From assembly GCA_015660865.1 (NCBI GenBank), contig JACTUA010000006.1, forward strand, positions 23,777 through 87,776: a DNA stretch of 64,000 nucleotides. Direction: 5' to 3'. This document shows, piece after piece, positions 1-9,866 of this stretch. The stretch comes from Methanomicrobiales archaeon. GTDB lineage: Archaea > Halobacteriota > Methanomicrobia > Methanomicrobiales > JACTUA01. Each line of letters opens with the position of its first letter. Within the stretch, counting starts at the first letter, position 1. A program made the position numbers and the translations under genes. The notes beneath the pieces are model-generated. The model was not told where the DNA came from and did not search any database. It worked only from the letters and a program-made list of their open reading frames with translations.

Positions 1-864
1 TATCATCATCATGCCAAGTGAATAGTATCCAACAACTGTGGTAGAAAAGAAATAGGCTAACAGGAAAATTGGGACCTGCCATGAAATCGTATTTAGCAAG
101 GCAGACCAAGTATCATATTTTGGAAAATTGCTGAACCGTTTGAAAGATTCGATTATTCCTTTCTGGGTTATTTTTTGTTTGAAAAAGGAAAGATGGTCTT
201 TCAAGATGGGGATCCCGAGCGTGAATGCTGATGCCATCTGCCCAAGAATATATGCACCAATGAGAACCCCGCCGGATGCGATTCCAGCAAAACCGGCCCC
301 CAATTGCGTTCCTTTTGCTGTGCACGAATTTGCCACCTGTGCAATTGATAACCTTTGAAAGTTCTTTGACCTGGTATTCAAGTAATTTAAAGCGAGGAGC
401 GTTCCGCTGATAAAAATTGTCAGCGGGATTAACCAGAAAAACGGGCTAAGCTGTGGGGTTTTCAGAAACAGGATAACTGGTTGCTGTAGTACAAAAAGGA
501 AAGGGATTGAGATGACACTGATTAAAATCACGATAATAATACATAAGCAGAAAATATTTGCCGCTTCTTCGTCTGATTCAGGGAGCAGTATAGCAAATTC
601 GTACCGCAAACATGCGACGACACCAATAATACTCGTAATCGATGTGAAAAGCGCTAGAAGACCAAAGGCTTCAGGACCATATAGCCTGGTGATAAGAGGA
701 GATGTAATGATTGCGATGATCTGAGCAACAGTAGTGCCAGTAACGAGTGTTAAAACGTCAGCTGCAAAGGGAGATGGGCGAGACGATGCGGGAACTTTGG
801 GTGGCATATGGTCAGTAACTTTATTCGGGATTATCAGGTGATTATATATCGATTCTTCTGTCAT
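1..864 (-). CDS. Polysaccharide flippase, MATE/Wzx-like (C-terminus beyond window)
   Basis: This frame stays open from an ATG at 864 to the left edge, giving 288 codons of a longer protein of which only the N-terminal part is present. After about 30 polar residues it has the typical opening of the Polysacc_synt family, with SPLITRLYGPEAFGLLALF and a charged pair in CLRYEFAILLP, followed by several hydrophobic helices. Such proteins flip lipid-linked oligosaccharides across the cytoplasmic membrane. An in-frame TAG lies 12 bases upstream of the ATG, so the start is constrained, although no clear ribosome binding site is visible. It is the last gene seen in a minus-strand glycosyltransferase cluster, which supports a role in exporting the glycan those enzymes build. 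Its substrate cannot be read from the sequence. Confidence 0.85.
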   Translation of the reverse strand, partial: MTEESIYNHLIIPNKVTDHMPPKVPASSRPSPFAADVLTLVTGTTVAQIIAIITSPLITRLYGPEAFGLLALFTSITSIIGVVACLRYEFAILLPESDEEAANIFCLCIIIVILISVISIPFLFVLQQPVILFLKTPQLSPFFWLIPLTIFISGTLLALNYLNTRSKNFQRLSIAQVANSCTAKGTQLGAGFAGIASGGVLIGAYILGQMASAFTLGIPILKDHLSFFKQKITQKGIIESFKRFSNFPKYDTWSALLNTISWQVPIFLLAYFFSTTVVGYYSLGMMMI

Positions 865-990
865 GAGTTTATACTATGGTTTAATCAAAAAATTACGATA
901 AGATTCCCGGTGCCCGAAATGGTTCTTCCATATTTTCGAGATGGCCTTGGTATGGTCGAAGAAACCAGCTAATATGATTATTGAAACCCT

Positions 991-2220
991 TTATTTGTTG
1001 ATTCTGCTAATAATTTTCTGATACACCTCCAATTCTTGTTTTAATCGAAAATCCCAACTTCTTTGTTGAATTATTGTATTTCTAGCATTAAGTCCTAAAA
1101 ATTCACGGAATTTTTCATTTTGATATAATAATTTTAAATTATCGACAAACCCTTCAATATCTCCGGGTTTCGAAATAAGACAATTTTCTTTATGCGTTAA
1201 TATTCCCTTATTATTGTGAAAAAATATAACAACAGGTTTTGCACATGCCATAGCTTCCTGGATAGATCGATTAATATTGCTGATCAGGGATGTTCCGATG
1301 ATTACATCCGATGATAACATTTCATTCCTTGTATCTTCGATACTAAGGCTACCTAAAAAGAGAACATTTTCTTGGATTCCCATCTCTTTGACAAATTCTT
1401 TTAATTGGTCCATTTCACTACCCGTACCTGCTATTTTTAATTTTAAATTTTTTGGCCGAGTGAGCAATTTGAAAAATTTTTCAAATATAACTATTCCTAG
1501 ATCAACTCTTTTCGATTGTTCTAATCGATGTGGGGATAGTATAATAAATCCATTCTTTTTTTCGACAATATTTAAAGGCGAATATAGATCTGTATCAATG
1601 GCATGAAAGACAATTTTGAATTGAATGTTATTATTCTGAAGTAAGGCGAATAGTGAATCACTCAAGGTTCCATCGTCAAGAAGTAACACAAAATTTGGCT
1701 TAAAATATCTTAAAATACCTTTTCGAAAAATGATCGTAAACAATTTGGACCGAATTGGTACATCTTCATTTAACGGGTTCCCATGGGTCATTATCACAAC
1801 CGGAATAGTAATTCGCTCTATTTTTAAAAATAAATTAATAATTATCCCTAGGTCGAATCTATGGATATGAATTATGTCGATAGATTTATGACTTTTATTT
1901 AGTTCGATTATTGCCTTGGTAATATTATACGCATAAAAAATAAGATTTAATGTTGAAACACCAGGAATTTTGCTCCATTGTTGATTTTGGATTAAATTAT
2001 ATCTAATTCGCGTGATGGGTACTAAGAACTCATCATCAAATTTTGAATATTCAGCGTTTTCATATATAGGGCAGATTAGAGTTTGTTTCGCAATAAAAGG
2101 ATCAATTTTATGAATCAATTCAATAACATGAGTAACAGAGCCTCCTTGAATTGGGTAAAAATCAGTGACAATTCGTAATAGTGATATTGGAATTCTTTTA
2201 TTTTGAATTTCCTTTTCCAT
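991..2220 (-). CDS. Glycosyltransferase family 4 (GT-B fold)
   Basis: The 409-residue product has the two Rossmann halves of a GT4 retaining glycosyltransferase. The N-terminal half carries the glycine-containing acceptor loop (RIVTDFYPIQGGSVTHV). The C-terminal half has the nucleotide-sugar region, with HRLEQSKRVDLGI, a KLKIAGTGSEMDQL strand-loop and the late segment SIQEAMACAKPVVIF. In that segment the usual EGxxxxxxE donor motif is weak: the first Glu-Gly is replaced by Asn-Ile/Asn-Arg residues, so donor binding may be altered. I chose the ATG at 2220 because GGAG sits six bases upstream; a TTG four codons earlier is also open. The gene is very AT-rich and belongs to the minus-strand glycan cluster. 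Donor and acceptor are unknown. Confidence 0.85.
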   Translation of the reverse strand: MEKEIQNKRIPISLLRIVTDFYPIQGGSVTHVIELIHKIDPFIAKQTLICPIYENAEYSKFDDEFLVPITRIRYNLIQNQQWSKIPGVSTLNLIFYAYNITKAIIELNKSHKSIDIIHIHRFDLGIIINLFLKIERITIPVVIMTHGNPLNEDVPIRSKLFTIIFRKGILRYFKPNFVLLLDDGTLSDSLFALLQNNNIQFKIVFHAIDTDLYSPLNIVEKKNGFIILSPHRLEQSKRVDLGIVIFEKFFKLLTRPKNLKLKIAGTGSEMDQLKEFVKEMGIQENVLFLGSLSIEDTRNEMLSSDVIIGTSLISNINRSIQEAMACAKPVVIFFHNNKGILTHKENCLISKPGDIEGFVDNLKLLYQNEKFREFLGLNARNTIIQQRSWDFRLKQELEVYQKIISRINK

Positions 2221-2278
2221 TATTATCTCCAATCCTTAAACATATTTGATATCATACTAAAACTATCGACAATATGGT

Positions 2279-4120
2279 TCATCCCAAATGAGGATTGAAC
2301 TCATAAATCTTTAAATCATCATTTGAATAAATATTGTTATTATTTATACCATTAAAGAATCTTGAAAAATCCTGAGGAGTGTAACTCCATAAGTCTGAAA
2401 ATTCAGGATTGACACGCTCATCATAGAATCTCCCTTGTTTATTGAGAATAAAATAATATCGAGATTCTGAATAGAGTTGATTAAAACTTTCATTGGACTG
2501 ATAACCGAAATGTTTAGGTAGAGGATTTGTTTCATAATAAACAATGTTCACATTCGGTACATCGACCCCATAGAGTGCATCATGAAACCGTTTTTGTGAG
2601 AGTCCCAGTTCAAATATTTTGAGGGCCTCATCACGAAACGAAAAAAAGGTTCCCATACCCTTATAATCACTTTCAGTAACTTGTTGGTTTGAATTGCGGG
2701 TTAATGGGGATAAATAGAGGGTAAATACAGAAAGATAAGTAAGAGCCATTATTATTCCTATGATAAATAAAATATGCAGCATTTTTTTAAGAGTCACATA
2801 TTGAATATCCGATATTATATAAGCAAACCATCCTGCAATAATAAAAAATGAAAATACGACAGCAAAGTTGTAAATTCTTATAAATCCAAAAGATCCATTC
2901 ACGAAAAGCATTGCTATTGCGAGAAAAAATAAAATAAAATAACTATATACAATTATTTGCATTATCTGCCATCGTTTCTTTTCGTCCTTATTTTGATTTC
3001 GATAAGTTGTGAAAATCCAAAAAAGCGCCATAAAAAAAAGAATGCCAATAATAATTTGGATTCCATAGGTATAAAATACGTGTCTTATTAAAAGAAAGGG
3101 ATCTATGCCGTATTCTAAATAACTCATCTGTCGGGTAAATTCAGAAGTCATCCCACCATTACCTAAAATAGATTGAATAATCGGATTTACAGTCTTTATC
3201 AACGTATAAAGATACGAACTCCAAGAAAGAAAAAGAAGAACGAATATAAAAAATAAAAAGAAGGGAGAGAACTGAAAAGACAACTCTTTTCCTTTCAAAT
3301 CTTTATAAATTATTAAAATTGCTAATAAAATCATCGCAAGAACAGCTACCAATGGATGAAATAATGCCAATAAAACAGTGGTTAGTAAAATTGCAAAATG
3401 GAATGATTTTGATATGAAAGGGGATATCATTCGGAAAATTAGATACAAGAAAAATGGAAAGAAAAGCAAAATTTGACAAAACGGGGCAAATGCCATAAAA
3501 TTATTCCCGAAACAGAGAAGGGAACCAAAAATAAGAGTAAGAAAAAAAACTTCTCTGCTTTTAGAGATTACCTTTGCCAATGGTATCCATGCAATAAGAT
3601 AAAAACTTGAAAAATACAGTGGAATTACATAGGTAATTTGCTCAATAGATAAATTGGTAAAGTATTGTAGTATTATCCCAAATATGTGATCAAGAGGATA
3701 ATAATTGGAGCCAAGATTAGAATTTGTGATTATATCACGCATATATCCGATATGGGTTAAAACATCACCAGATCCATTTATGAAATACCCTCTCATTAAA
3801 GGGAGACTAAGAAGAATAAAATCTGCAGTAAAAATTAGCACAAAGCCAAATATCCAATTATTCTTTGTTTTTTCACTATGAAAAGCTGATAATAATAAAA
3901 TGCTCTGGCCTGAAAATATAGCAATTATGATGAATAACCAGAATATCCAGGGATAAGCATCATACAGAGAGAATTCATAACCTGAAATAGGGGGTGCTAG
4001 AAGAATGATTAATAGACAGAGAAGGATTAAAACAAATCCAAAAAGTGTCAATAATCTACAAATACGATTATATTCAATAGAGCCCCTGAATAAGTTACTC
4101 TGCGATTTTTTCAAGAACAT
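2279..4120 (-). CDS. Large multi-span membrane protein of the glycan cluster
   Basis: The 613-residue product has about a dozen strongly hydrophobic segments from residue 20 to 470, then a soluble C-terminal tail of roughly 130 residues rich in Tyr, Phe and Asn. The architecture of many helices, one large extracytoplasmic loop after the second helix (RGYFINGSGDVLTH) and a C-terminal extracellular domain resembles GT-C enzymes and archaeal glycan polymerase or transferase families, but I see no diagnostic motif. The start at 4120 is the first sensible ATG. It overlaps the end of the preceding glycosyltransferase by 26 bases, indicating translational coupling. The gene is AT-rich like its neighbours. 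A role in polymerising or transferring the lipid-linked glycan is inferred from context only. Confidence 0.7.
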   Translation of the reverse strand: MFLKKSQSNLFRGSIEYNRICRLLTLFGFVLILLCLLIILLAPPISGYEFSLYDAYPWIFWLFIIIAIFSGQSILLLSAFHSEKTKNNWIFGFVLIFTADFILLSLPLMRGYFINGSGDVLTHIGYMRDIITNSNLGSNYYPLDHIFGIILQYFTNLSIEQITYVIPLYFSSFYLIAWIPLAKVISKSREVFFLTLIFGSLLCFGNNFMAFAPFCQILLFFPFFLYLIFRMISPFISKSFHFAILLTTVLLALFHPLVAVLAMILLAILIIYKDLKGKELSFQFSPFFLFFIFVLLFLSWSSYLYTLIKTVNPIIQSILGNGGMTSEFTRQMSYLEYGIDPFLLIRHVFYTYGIQIIIGILFFMALFWIFTTYRNQNKDEKKRWQIMQIIVYSYFILFFLAIAMLFVNGSFGFIRIYNFAVVFSFFIIAGWFAYIISDIQYVTLKKMLHILFIIGIIMALTYLSVFTLYLSPLTRNSNQQVTESDYKGMGTFFSFRDEALKIFELGLSQKRFHDALYGVDVPNVNIVYYETNPLPKHFGYQSNESFNQLYSESRYYFILNKQGRFYDERVNPEFSDLWSYTPQDFSRFFNGINNNNIYSNDDLKIYEFNPHLG

Positions 4121-5222
4121 GACGCCATCGTTCCACAGTCTTCTCAAACGTAAAATTCTCTTCCACAAACTGCCGTCCATTCTCCGCAATTCTTTCCAGG
4201 TCCGAAGAATTCAGGGCTCTAATCACATTCGCCGCAATGCATCCCGGTGAGTTATTCTCCATAATAAACCCCGTCTTCCCATCTTGGATAATATCCGGAA
4301 TCGCCCCAACCGGCGTTGCGAGCACCGGTGTTTCGCAGGCCATAGCCTCGAGCATGATGTTCGGGAGACCCTCAGTGTAGGAGGGAAGAACGAGAAGCCG
4401 AAGCTGGTTTAGATGCCAGGGGAGATTGTCATAGGAAACCCAACCGGGGAGGTTGACATGGGCAGTGAGTTTCTGCGCCTGTAGGAACACCTCAATACTA
4501 TCTTTCAACGGCCCATCCCCCCCGATGAGTACACAGAGATCTGTTCGGTCGTCAAGAATGGTAGGTAGGGACCGGACAAAGTTCTGAATGCCTTTCTCTT
4601 CACTCAAGCGCCCGATGTAACCGATGAGTGGGGGGCGGGCGGATAAGGGCGTCGTGACGGCAAAGGTGTCGAAATCAAGGAAGTGTTGATGGGCGATGAT
4701 AATCTTGTGACAGTAAGGTTCAAGTTTCCACTCAGAAATGAGTCTTGGGGTGTAAACTACAATTTTATCTGCCAATGCTGATTTAATTGCAGATAATATT
4801 TTAACTATATTCCTAAAGGGATCATGAACGAATGTAGAATCTTTTATTGTTGAACCTAAAATCAAAATAATAACTTTCTTTTTCAGTAATTTTGCAATGA
4901 ACATAACGATAATTTCACGTTCTCCACCAAAAATAATCCAATAATTAATTTTTTTCCCAACTTTTATTATTATCAAGGATGCTTTTATCTGACCATATAA
5001 ATTTCTTATTACTTTCAAAACTGTATTCCCAATTTTATAACTGACATCGTACACCTTGAAGCGAGACTCGTTTTTGAATTTTTTATACCCTTCATTACCG
5101 GTGACCAATACGAATTCTGTTGAAATATTGAATAGTATTTCAACCAGATTTGACAATGGTATTACGCTAGCTTTTGCTATTGGCAATGTTAATATCCCTA
5201 TTCTTAGTTTTCTCTCCTCCAT
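4095..5222 (-). CDS. Glycosyltransferase family 4, compositionally mosaic
   Basis: This 375-residue GT4 enzyme has a canonical donor-binding half: LIGYIGRLSEEKGIQNFV, LIGGDGPLKDSIE, LPSYTEGLPNIMLEAMACE and TPVGAIPDIIQDGKTG. The catalytic EGLPNIMLE (EX7E) motif is intact. The N-terminal acceptor half is divergent and lacks an obvious Gly-rich loop. The DNA changes character inside the gene: the part encoding the C-terminal half (4095 to about 4740) is of balanced composition, whereas the part encoding the N-terminal half (about 4750 to 5222) is very AT-rich. That suggests a recombination joining an old donor-binding domain to a different acceptor domain. It ends inside the start of the downstream membrane-protein gene. 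The sugar specificity is unknown. Confidence 0.88.
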   Translation of the reverse strand: MEERKLRIGILTLPIAKASVIPLSNLVEILFNISTEFVLVTGNEGYKKFKNESRFKVYDVSYKIGNTVLKVIRNLYGQIKASLIIIKVGKKINYWIIFGGEREIIVMFIAKLLKKKVIILILGSTIKDSTFVHDPFRNIVKILSAIKSALADKIVVYTPRLISEWKLEPYCHKIIIAHQHFLDFDTFAVTTPLSARPPLIGYIGRLSEEKGIQNFVRSLPTILDDRTDLCVLIGGDGPLKDSIEVFLQAQKLTAHVNLPGWVSYDNLPWHLNQLRLLVLPSYTEGLPNIMLEAMACETPVLATPVGAIPDIIQDGKTGFIMENNSPGCIAANVIRALNSSDLERIAENGRQFVEENFTFEKTVERWRHVLEKIAE

Positions 5223-5276
5223 GGAAACTCTGTTTTATTTTCAAATTAAGTCATAATATCTTACACATTTTTTAAT

Positions 5277-6410
5277 TCAATGCTGTATTTGATTTTTATA
5301 TAATTTTGAGATGTCTGAGAACACTTTAAGATATTGTTCCGAAATTATTTCCCAATCTAAGTTCGTAAGAGTATACATCCTTGCATTCTTTGCGTGATCC
5401 GAATGCCCCGACTTCAAATAATTCAAAATTTCATCTGCGGCCTTTTGAATCTCACTAAAACGAACAACAATCCCGCAATCAGCATCTTGTACCATCTCCA
5501 GGTTCGGAATATCTGATACAATACAGGGTAAACCCGTTGACATCGCCTCCAGAAGTGTCAAAGGTGTACCTTCATACTTTGAAGTCATAATAAAGTAATC
5601 AGAGCACGCATATAGATCAGGAAGTTCTTGGTTGTCCACATGACCTAAGAATTTGATCTTTTGGATCCCCATCTTCTTTGCAAGTCTCTGGGTAGAATCA
5701 AGGAGTTCCCCTTTTCCGGCAATACAGAGCATAATCTTATCCAATTGTTTTTCAAGAACAGAAAAAACCTCTAGCATCATGTGGGGCTGCTTTTGCGGAG
5801 TCAGTCGTCCGACGCTTAAAAGAATTACATCCTCTTCAGGAATCCCAAACTTTTTTCGAATGATATTTTTATTTTCTGAAGGATGGAATTTTTTTATATC
5901 GACCCCATTGGGTATGTAAATGATTCGGTCTTTATCGATTCCGATTTCCGAAAGTTCACTGCAAACCGGTTGCCCAACACCAGAAAAGATTGTCGAAGAT
6001 TTCATCCGTAACAAACAATTCCGCTCAATCAACGCCACGAGTTTTTTATATATACGCAGATAGGCAGAACTGCCTACCTGGAAAAGCGATTCACCATAAT
6101 ATGTTGTATGAATTGTTACAAGACTGTGGTGAAAAGGATTTGATATGGTAAAAAATGGATTGTGGAGCCATACTGCATCATAGTTATTTTTTTTAAAAAA
6201 ACGAGAGACTTGATACCAAAAATAAAGGAGGCCTATAATCCCCATTTTTTGTATAAGAGAATGACTCCCCAACTGTATATCTGGACCATTTGGTGAACAA
6301 ACTGTACAATCCACACCGTTTTGTTTGAGTACTTTGACCACATTATAAACTACGTTGGCAATACCTGAACCATGAGGATAATATTCAGAGGCGCAGACAA
6401 GCAATTTCAT
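5277..6410 (-). CDS. Glycosyltransferase family 4
   Basis: The 377-residue product is a complete GT4 enzyme. It opens with MKLLVCASEYYPHGSGIANV, where the Gly-containing loop contacts the acceptor. It carries IYIPNGVDIKKFHP, the classic inter-domain segment, then LLSVGRLTPQKQPHMMLEV and CIAGKGELLDS. The EX7E donor motif is in MTSKYEGTPLTLLEAMSTG. It probably adds one sugar to a lipid-linked glycan at the cytoplasmic face of the membrane. Gaps of 54 and 86 bases separate it from the two flanking glycosyltransferase genes on the same strand, consistent with one transcription unit. No transmembrane segment is apparent. The donor sugar cannot be assigned. Confidence 0.9.
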   Translation of the reverse strand: MKLLVCASEYYPHGSGIANVVYNVVKVLKQNGVDCTVCSPNGPDIQLGSHSLIQKMGIIGLLYFWYQVSRFFKKNNYDAVWLHNPFFTISNPFHHSLVTIHTTYYGESLFQVGSSAYLRIYKKLVALIERNCLLRMKSSTIFSGVGQPVCSELSEIGIDKDRIIYIPNGVDIKKFHPSENKNIIRKKFGIPEEDVILLSVGRLTPQKQPHMMLEVFSVLEKQLDKIMLCIAGKGELLDSTQRLAKKMGIQKIKFLGHVDNQELPDLYACSDYFIMTSKYEGTPLTLLEAMSTGLPCIVSDIPNLEMVQDADCGIVVRFSEIQKAADEILNYLKSGHSDHAKNARMYTLTNLDWEIISEQYLKVFSDISKLYKNQIQH

Positions 6411-6496
6411 TCAATTTTTCACACAATGATTTGTTGAGTGATAGTTTTTTATGATTATTATGGCATCGATATTTATTTGAAGCAATGGTGACCATT

Positions 6497-7654
6497 TCAA
6501 TGGCTATTTTTTTGGATTAAACGCGTATATAGATCTAAATATTCATCAATTATTTTATCCCAAGTGTAATTATTTATGACCTTCTCCTTCCCTGTTGATG
6601 ATAATCGATTCGCCAATTCATTATCCTTTAACAATCTTATTATTGCATCTGCCAGTGCCTGTTCGTCCTGTGGCGGAACAAGTAAAGAAGACTCGCTAAA
6701 GTGATCTTTAATTCCAGGAATATCTGAAGCAATAACGGGTAATCCAAAATAATATGCCTCAAGTATTACTGTTGGAAGCCCTTCAGACAATGAGGGTACA
6801 ATTAACATTTTTGAGGATTTATAGGCTTTAATTAAATCAACAAAAGAAATTTTCTCTAAAAATATAACAGTGTCCTCCATTTTATACTCAATTATAGCTT
6901 TTCTTATTGTCTCAAGCTGATCTCCTGACCCAACAATTAATAATTTTACTTTGCTTCCTAATTCAATCGAATTTAATATTGAAAATGCTTTTATGAGATA
7001 AATTATTCCTTTTCTGGCGGATAATTCACCAACAAACAAAATTGGAACCGTATTTTCAAGCTTATATTTTATTATAAAATCTGATGTATCAATGGTATTG
7101 TGATATGAAAAGTCTTCTACACAAATCGCATTAGGAATCACTGAAATTCTATTCCTATCCATTCCAAATGATGCAATAAATTTTGCATCGGAATCTGAAA
7201 GAACTACTGCGTGATCTGCATTTTTCAATAACCAGGAAAATATAAGTTTTTCATACATTCTGACGATAAAATTCCGATAACGATCACCAAATTTCATCTG
7301 GCCATGATGTGTTAATATTAGTGGTTTATTATCAACTTTTTTTAGGATGTGCCCGAATATAGCTGCAGAACTATAAAGCAAATGAACCTGAATAAGATCG
7401 AATTTTTTTATCTCATCTTTATGAGGGAATATAAAAGCGGGCACAAGAGGATTCCTTAATGGTTCAGCAATACTAGTAAATCTTCGAATTTTTGTTCCAT
7501 CAATAATTTCAATTTTTTTTGTTCGAGGGATGTTGGATGTATAAATTTCAACATCATGACCTTTTTTCACTAAATATTTACTCAAATTTCCAACATATCG
7601 TTCAATTCCCCCAGTATGGGGTAAAAAATATGGAGTGATTTGAAGGATTTTCAT
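6497..7654 (-). CDS. Glycosyltransferase family 4
   Basis: The 385-residue product begins MKILQITPYFLPHTGGIERY, a textbook GT4 N-terminus with the GG acceptor loop. Further along are the HHGQMKFGDR region, ISVIPNAICVEDF, ILFVGELSARKGIIYLI, LLIVGSGDQLETI and the donor motif VPSLSEGLPTVILEAYYFG with both glutamates present. I chose the ATG at 7654 because GAGGTG lies just upstream; a GTG two codons earlier belongs to that ribosome binding site. The gene is AT-rich and co-directional with the other glycosyltransferases. It most likely acts in assembly of a surface polysaccharide or protein glycan. Confidence 0.9.
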   Translation of the reverse strand: MKILQITPYFLPHTGGIERYVGNLSKYLVKKGHDVEIYTSNIPRTKKIEIIDGTKIRRFTSIAEPLRNPLVPAFIFPHKDEIKKFDLIQVHLLYSSAAIFGHILKKVDNKPLILTHHGQMKFGDRYRNFIVRMYEKLIFSWLLKNADHAVVLSDSDAKFIASFGMDRNRISVIPNAICVEDFSYHNTIDTSDFIIKYKLENTVPILFVGELSARKGIIYLIKAFSILNSIELGSKVKLLIVGSGDQLETIRKAIIEYKMEDTVIFLEKISFVDLIKAYKSSKMLIVPSLSEGLPTVILEAYYFGLPVIASDIPGIKDHFSESSLLVPPQDEQALADAIIRLLKDNELANRLSSTGKEKVINNYTWDKIIDEYLDLYTRLIQKNSH

Positions 7655-7794
7655 AATCACCTCAAAGTTTTCATGAACATGATAGAGGCACTCGAATATT
7701 CATAACGGTACGTTTTTTAATTAGTCAAGTCGTTCCGATGACGATCGCTATCATAGATACTCGTGATGGAACCCATCAATCTTGGTGACTTCCA

Positions 7795-9237
7795 TCATGA
7801 TCCAGCTATCTTCTGCCGTTTCAGGATTTGTACCAGGGTATTCAGGATGAGACCCGATATGATGAGCAGCAGCCCGAGTAACAGGAAAATGCCGCTTATA
7901 AAAGACGGCCCGTAGGGGAGTTCCTTCGTCGAATAATATACTGAAAATGCAAAGAATCCGAATATCAGCCCGAGGGTTGTGGCAATTGCCCCGGATATCC
8001 CGAAGGTCATCATCGGTCGTTCGTACCCGATGAGGTTGATGAGGCTTCCCAGGACCTCGAGGCCATGAGAAAGGGGGTTCTGGCTGGAAGTGCTGGGGAC
8101 ATCGTACCTGACCTTGATCGGGATTTCGTGGACTTGAAAGGCATTCACTTGAATACATGAAAGGATCTCTGAACCTGCACTCATACCATGGTTATGGATC
8201 CTGATGGCCTGAATTGCTTTCCGCCCGTATGCACGGTATCCGCTCTGTGAATCGCTGATCTCTGTTCTGCTGGCAAAACTGGTGAATTTATCCAGCACCT
8301 TCATCCCGAAACGGCGATAGAGCGGAATATGAGAACTATTGGCGATGAAGCGTGATCCGATGACGATGTCAGCTTTTCTCTCCTTCAGGGACCTGAGGAA
8401 ATCGGGGATATATTTCGGGTCGTGCTGGCCATCTCCGTCCATGATGATCAGGATATCGAAATCATTCTGCCGGGCGTACTCGAAGCATGATTTCAGGGCC
8501 GCCCCGTATCCCATATTTTCCGGGTGGGAGAGGACCTTTGCCCCTGCCCGCTGTGCAACGGCAACGGTATCGTCGGTACTCCCGTCATTGACCACGAGTA
8601 TCTCGTTGACACAGGACTGGGCACGTAATATCAGGGATCCGATGGTCAGGGTTTCATTGAAGCAGGGGATAGCAAGAAGAATCCTTTTATCCGGATCGTT
8701 ATCCGGCGAATCCTTGAATATTTCAAGGACCGGCCGTGATATTGCGATATTCTTCTGGAGGGCTTCGATTAATTGCCGGTAATTCGAGGATATCTTCGTC
8801 TCCGAAACTGGGATGTTGGCCGGTAGATCCTTCTCGGTGAGAGGGGGCTTGATCCCGTCATCATGGGAGACCGGGCTCCTCACCTTTGTCAAATCAGCTC
8901 TTCCCCAGACGATAGGATCGATGAGTGACGGGATATACTTCGTATCATGTACGCTCGTTCCATCTATCACCGCAACGACATCCATTTTGTCCTCAATGGC
9001 TTTCACGAAGGCGGGTGTGAGGAGAAAATCACCATTCGTCTTTTCATGGGACCGGAGGAGGGAAATCCGTGGATTGCCGGAGATCACCCTGGAAAAATCG
9101 GCAACATCGGATGAATTGCCATTACTCACAACATAGACATGATCGACATAGGGGGGTATCGACGAGATTATGTCACTGTTTATTGGTGTCCCGTTATGTG
9201 CAGGAAGTATTAGCCCAATCCGATTACGGGAATACAT
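7795..9237 (-). CDS. Tandem GT2 glycosyltransferase, first domain catalytically degenerate
   Basis: This 480-residue protein holds two GT2 (GT-A) domains and a C-terminal membrane hairpin. The second domain (about residues 182-400) is canonical: ILLAIPCFNETLTIGSLI, ILVVNDGSTDDT, the metal-binding IIMDGDGQHDPKYI and SDSQSGYRAYGRKA. It is of the dolichol-phosphate mannosyltransferase type. The first domain (about residues 5-125) has the same strand order (IGLILPAHNG, VYVVSNGNSSD), but the metal site reads VIDGTSVHDTKYI, losing the Asp-x-Asp, so it is probably inactive and may be regulatory. Two hydrophobic helices near residues 415-470 anchor it in the membrane. AGGAGG lies nine bases before the ATG. 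Composition is closer to the genome core than the GT4 genes. Confidence 0.85.
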   Translation of the reverse strand: MYSRNRIGLILPAHNGTPINSDIISSIPPYVDHVYVVSNGNSSDVADFSRVISGNPRISLLRSHEKTNGDFLLTPAFVKAIEDKMDVVAVIDGTSVHDTKYIPSLIDPIVWGRADLTKVRSPVSHDDGIKPPLTEKDLPANIPVSETKISSNYRQLIEALQKNIAISRPVLEIFKDSPDNDPDKRILLAIPCFNETLTIGSLILRAQSCVNEILVVNDGSTDDTVAVAQRAGAKVLSHPENMGYGAALKSCFEYARQNDFDILIIMDGDGQHDPKYIPDFLRSLKERKADIVIGSRFIANSSHIPLYRRFGMKVLDKFTSFASRTEISDSQSGYRAYGRKAIQAIRIHNHGMSAGSEILSCIQVNAFQVHEIPIKVRYDVPSTSSQNPLSHGLEVLGSLINLIGYERPMMTFGISGAIATTLGLIFGFFAFSVYYSTKELPYGPSFISGIFLLLGLLLIISGLILNTLVQILKRQKIAGS

Positions 9238-9436
9238 GCGGAAAAGCCTCCTTTCGTGTTACGCTTTCGAACCGGCGGCCAGGGAGAATGCCTGACTGCT
9301 TCGCGGTAAGAACGATACCTCCAATAACGAGCTCTTCATTGTATGCGGGGATGATGACATCGACGCCGTGGAGTCTCCAGTCCATGGGGTAAGTTGATTG
9401 GACTGTATCGGATTTGATAGAAATAGATAGCGTCAT
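9224..9436 (-). pseudogene. Truncated GT2 glycosyltransferase remnant
   Basis: This 70-codon frame carries the first strand and helix of a GT2 enzyme (VDVIIPAYNEELVIGGIVL) and then loses similarity, ending after 32 further residues. No nucleotide-binding or metal motif follows. Its 3' end contains the AGGAGG of the next gene and overlaps that gene's start by 14 bases. I read it as the stump of a decayed GT2 gene, possibly still translated and coupled to the intact GT2 downstream. A functional leader peptide cannot be excluded. Confidence 0.6.
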
Positions 9437-9866
9437 ATGGCATCCGAATTTAATTCTATTAAACTGGATTGATACTGGAGTTTCGGAATCCCAATTATGT
9501 TTTAATTGTATTTATATATTCCTCCATTCTATCGACGGTGAGATATGAATTTCTGCATCAGAGTTTTATTATATGAATCTTTTGTTATTTGACACTCCCA
9601 GATTTTTATAATTTAAAAGAAATTGAGTGGAACCAGCTCGGTAATGAAACTTTTTCCACCTCCTGATCCTGGTTCTGGATTGGACATAGATTTAAGAGCT
9701 CATTGTCGCGCGATTAAATAGATTAGATTATCAATTCGGGAATAGCCAGAGTTTCTTCGTCGACACCCCTCGCCTGGCCAAAGGAATAACCTGGTGAATC
9801 CGGGGATGAAAAGATATTCATTGAATGCCTGAAAATTGGTACGATTACCTCCGGGCTTCGGTTCTT
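9437..9866. other. AT-rich gap between glycan cluster and wecB remnant
   Basis: I see no gene, tRNA or repeat here. The stretch is AT-rich on its left and presumably carries the promoter of the minus-strand glycan cluster. A T/A-rich segment around 9505-9620 could hold TATA elements, but no single one stands out. Confidence 0.4.
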
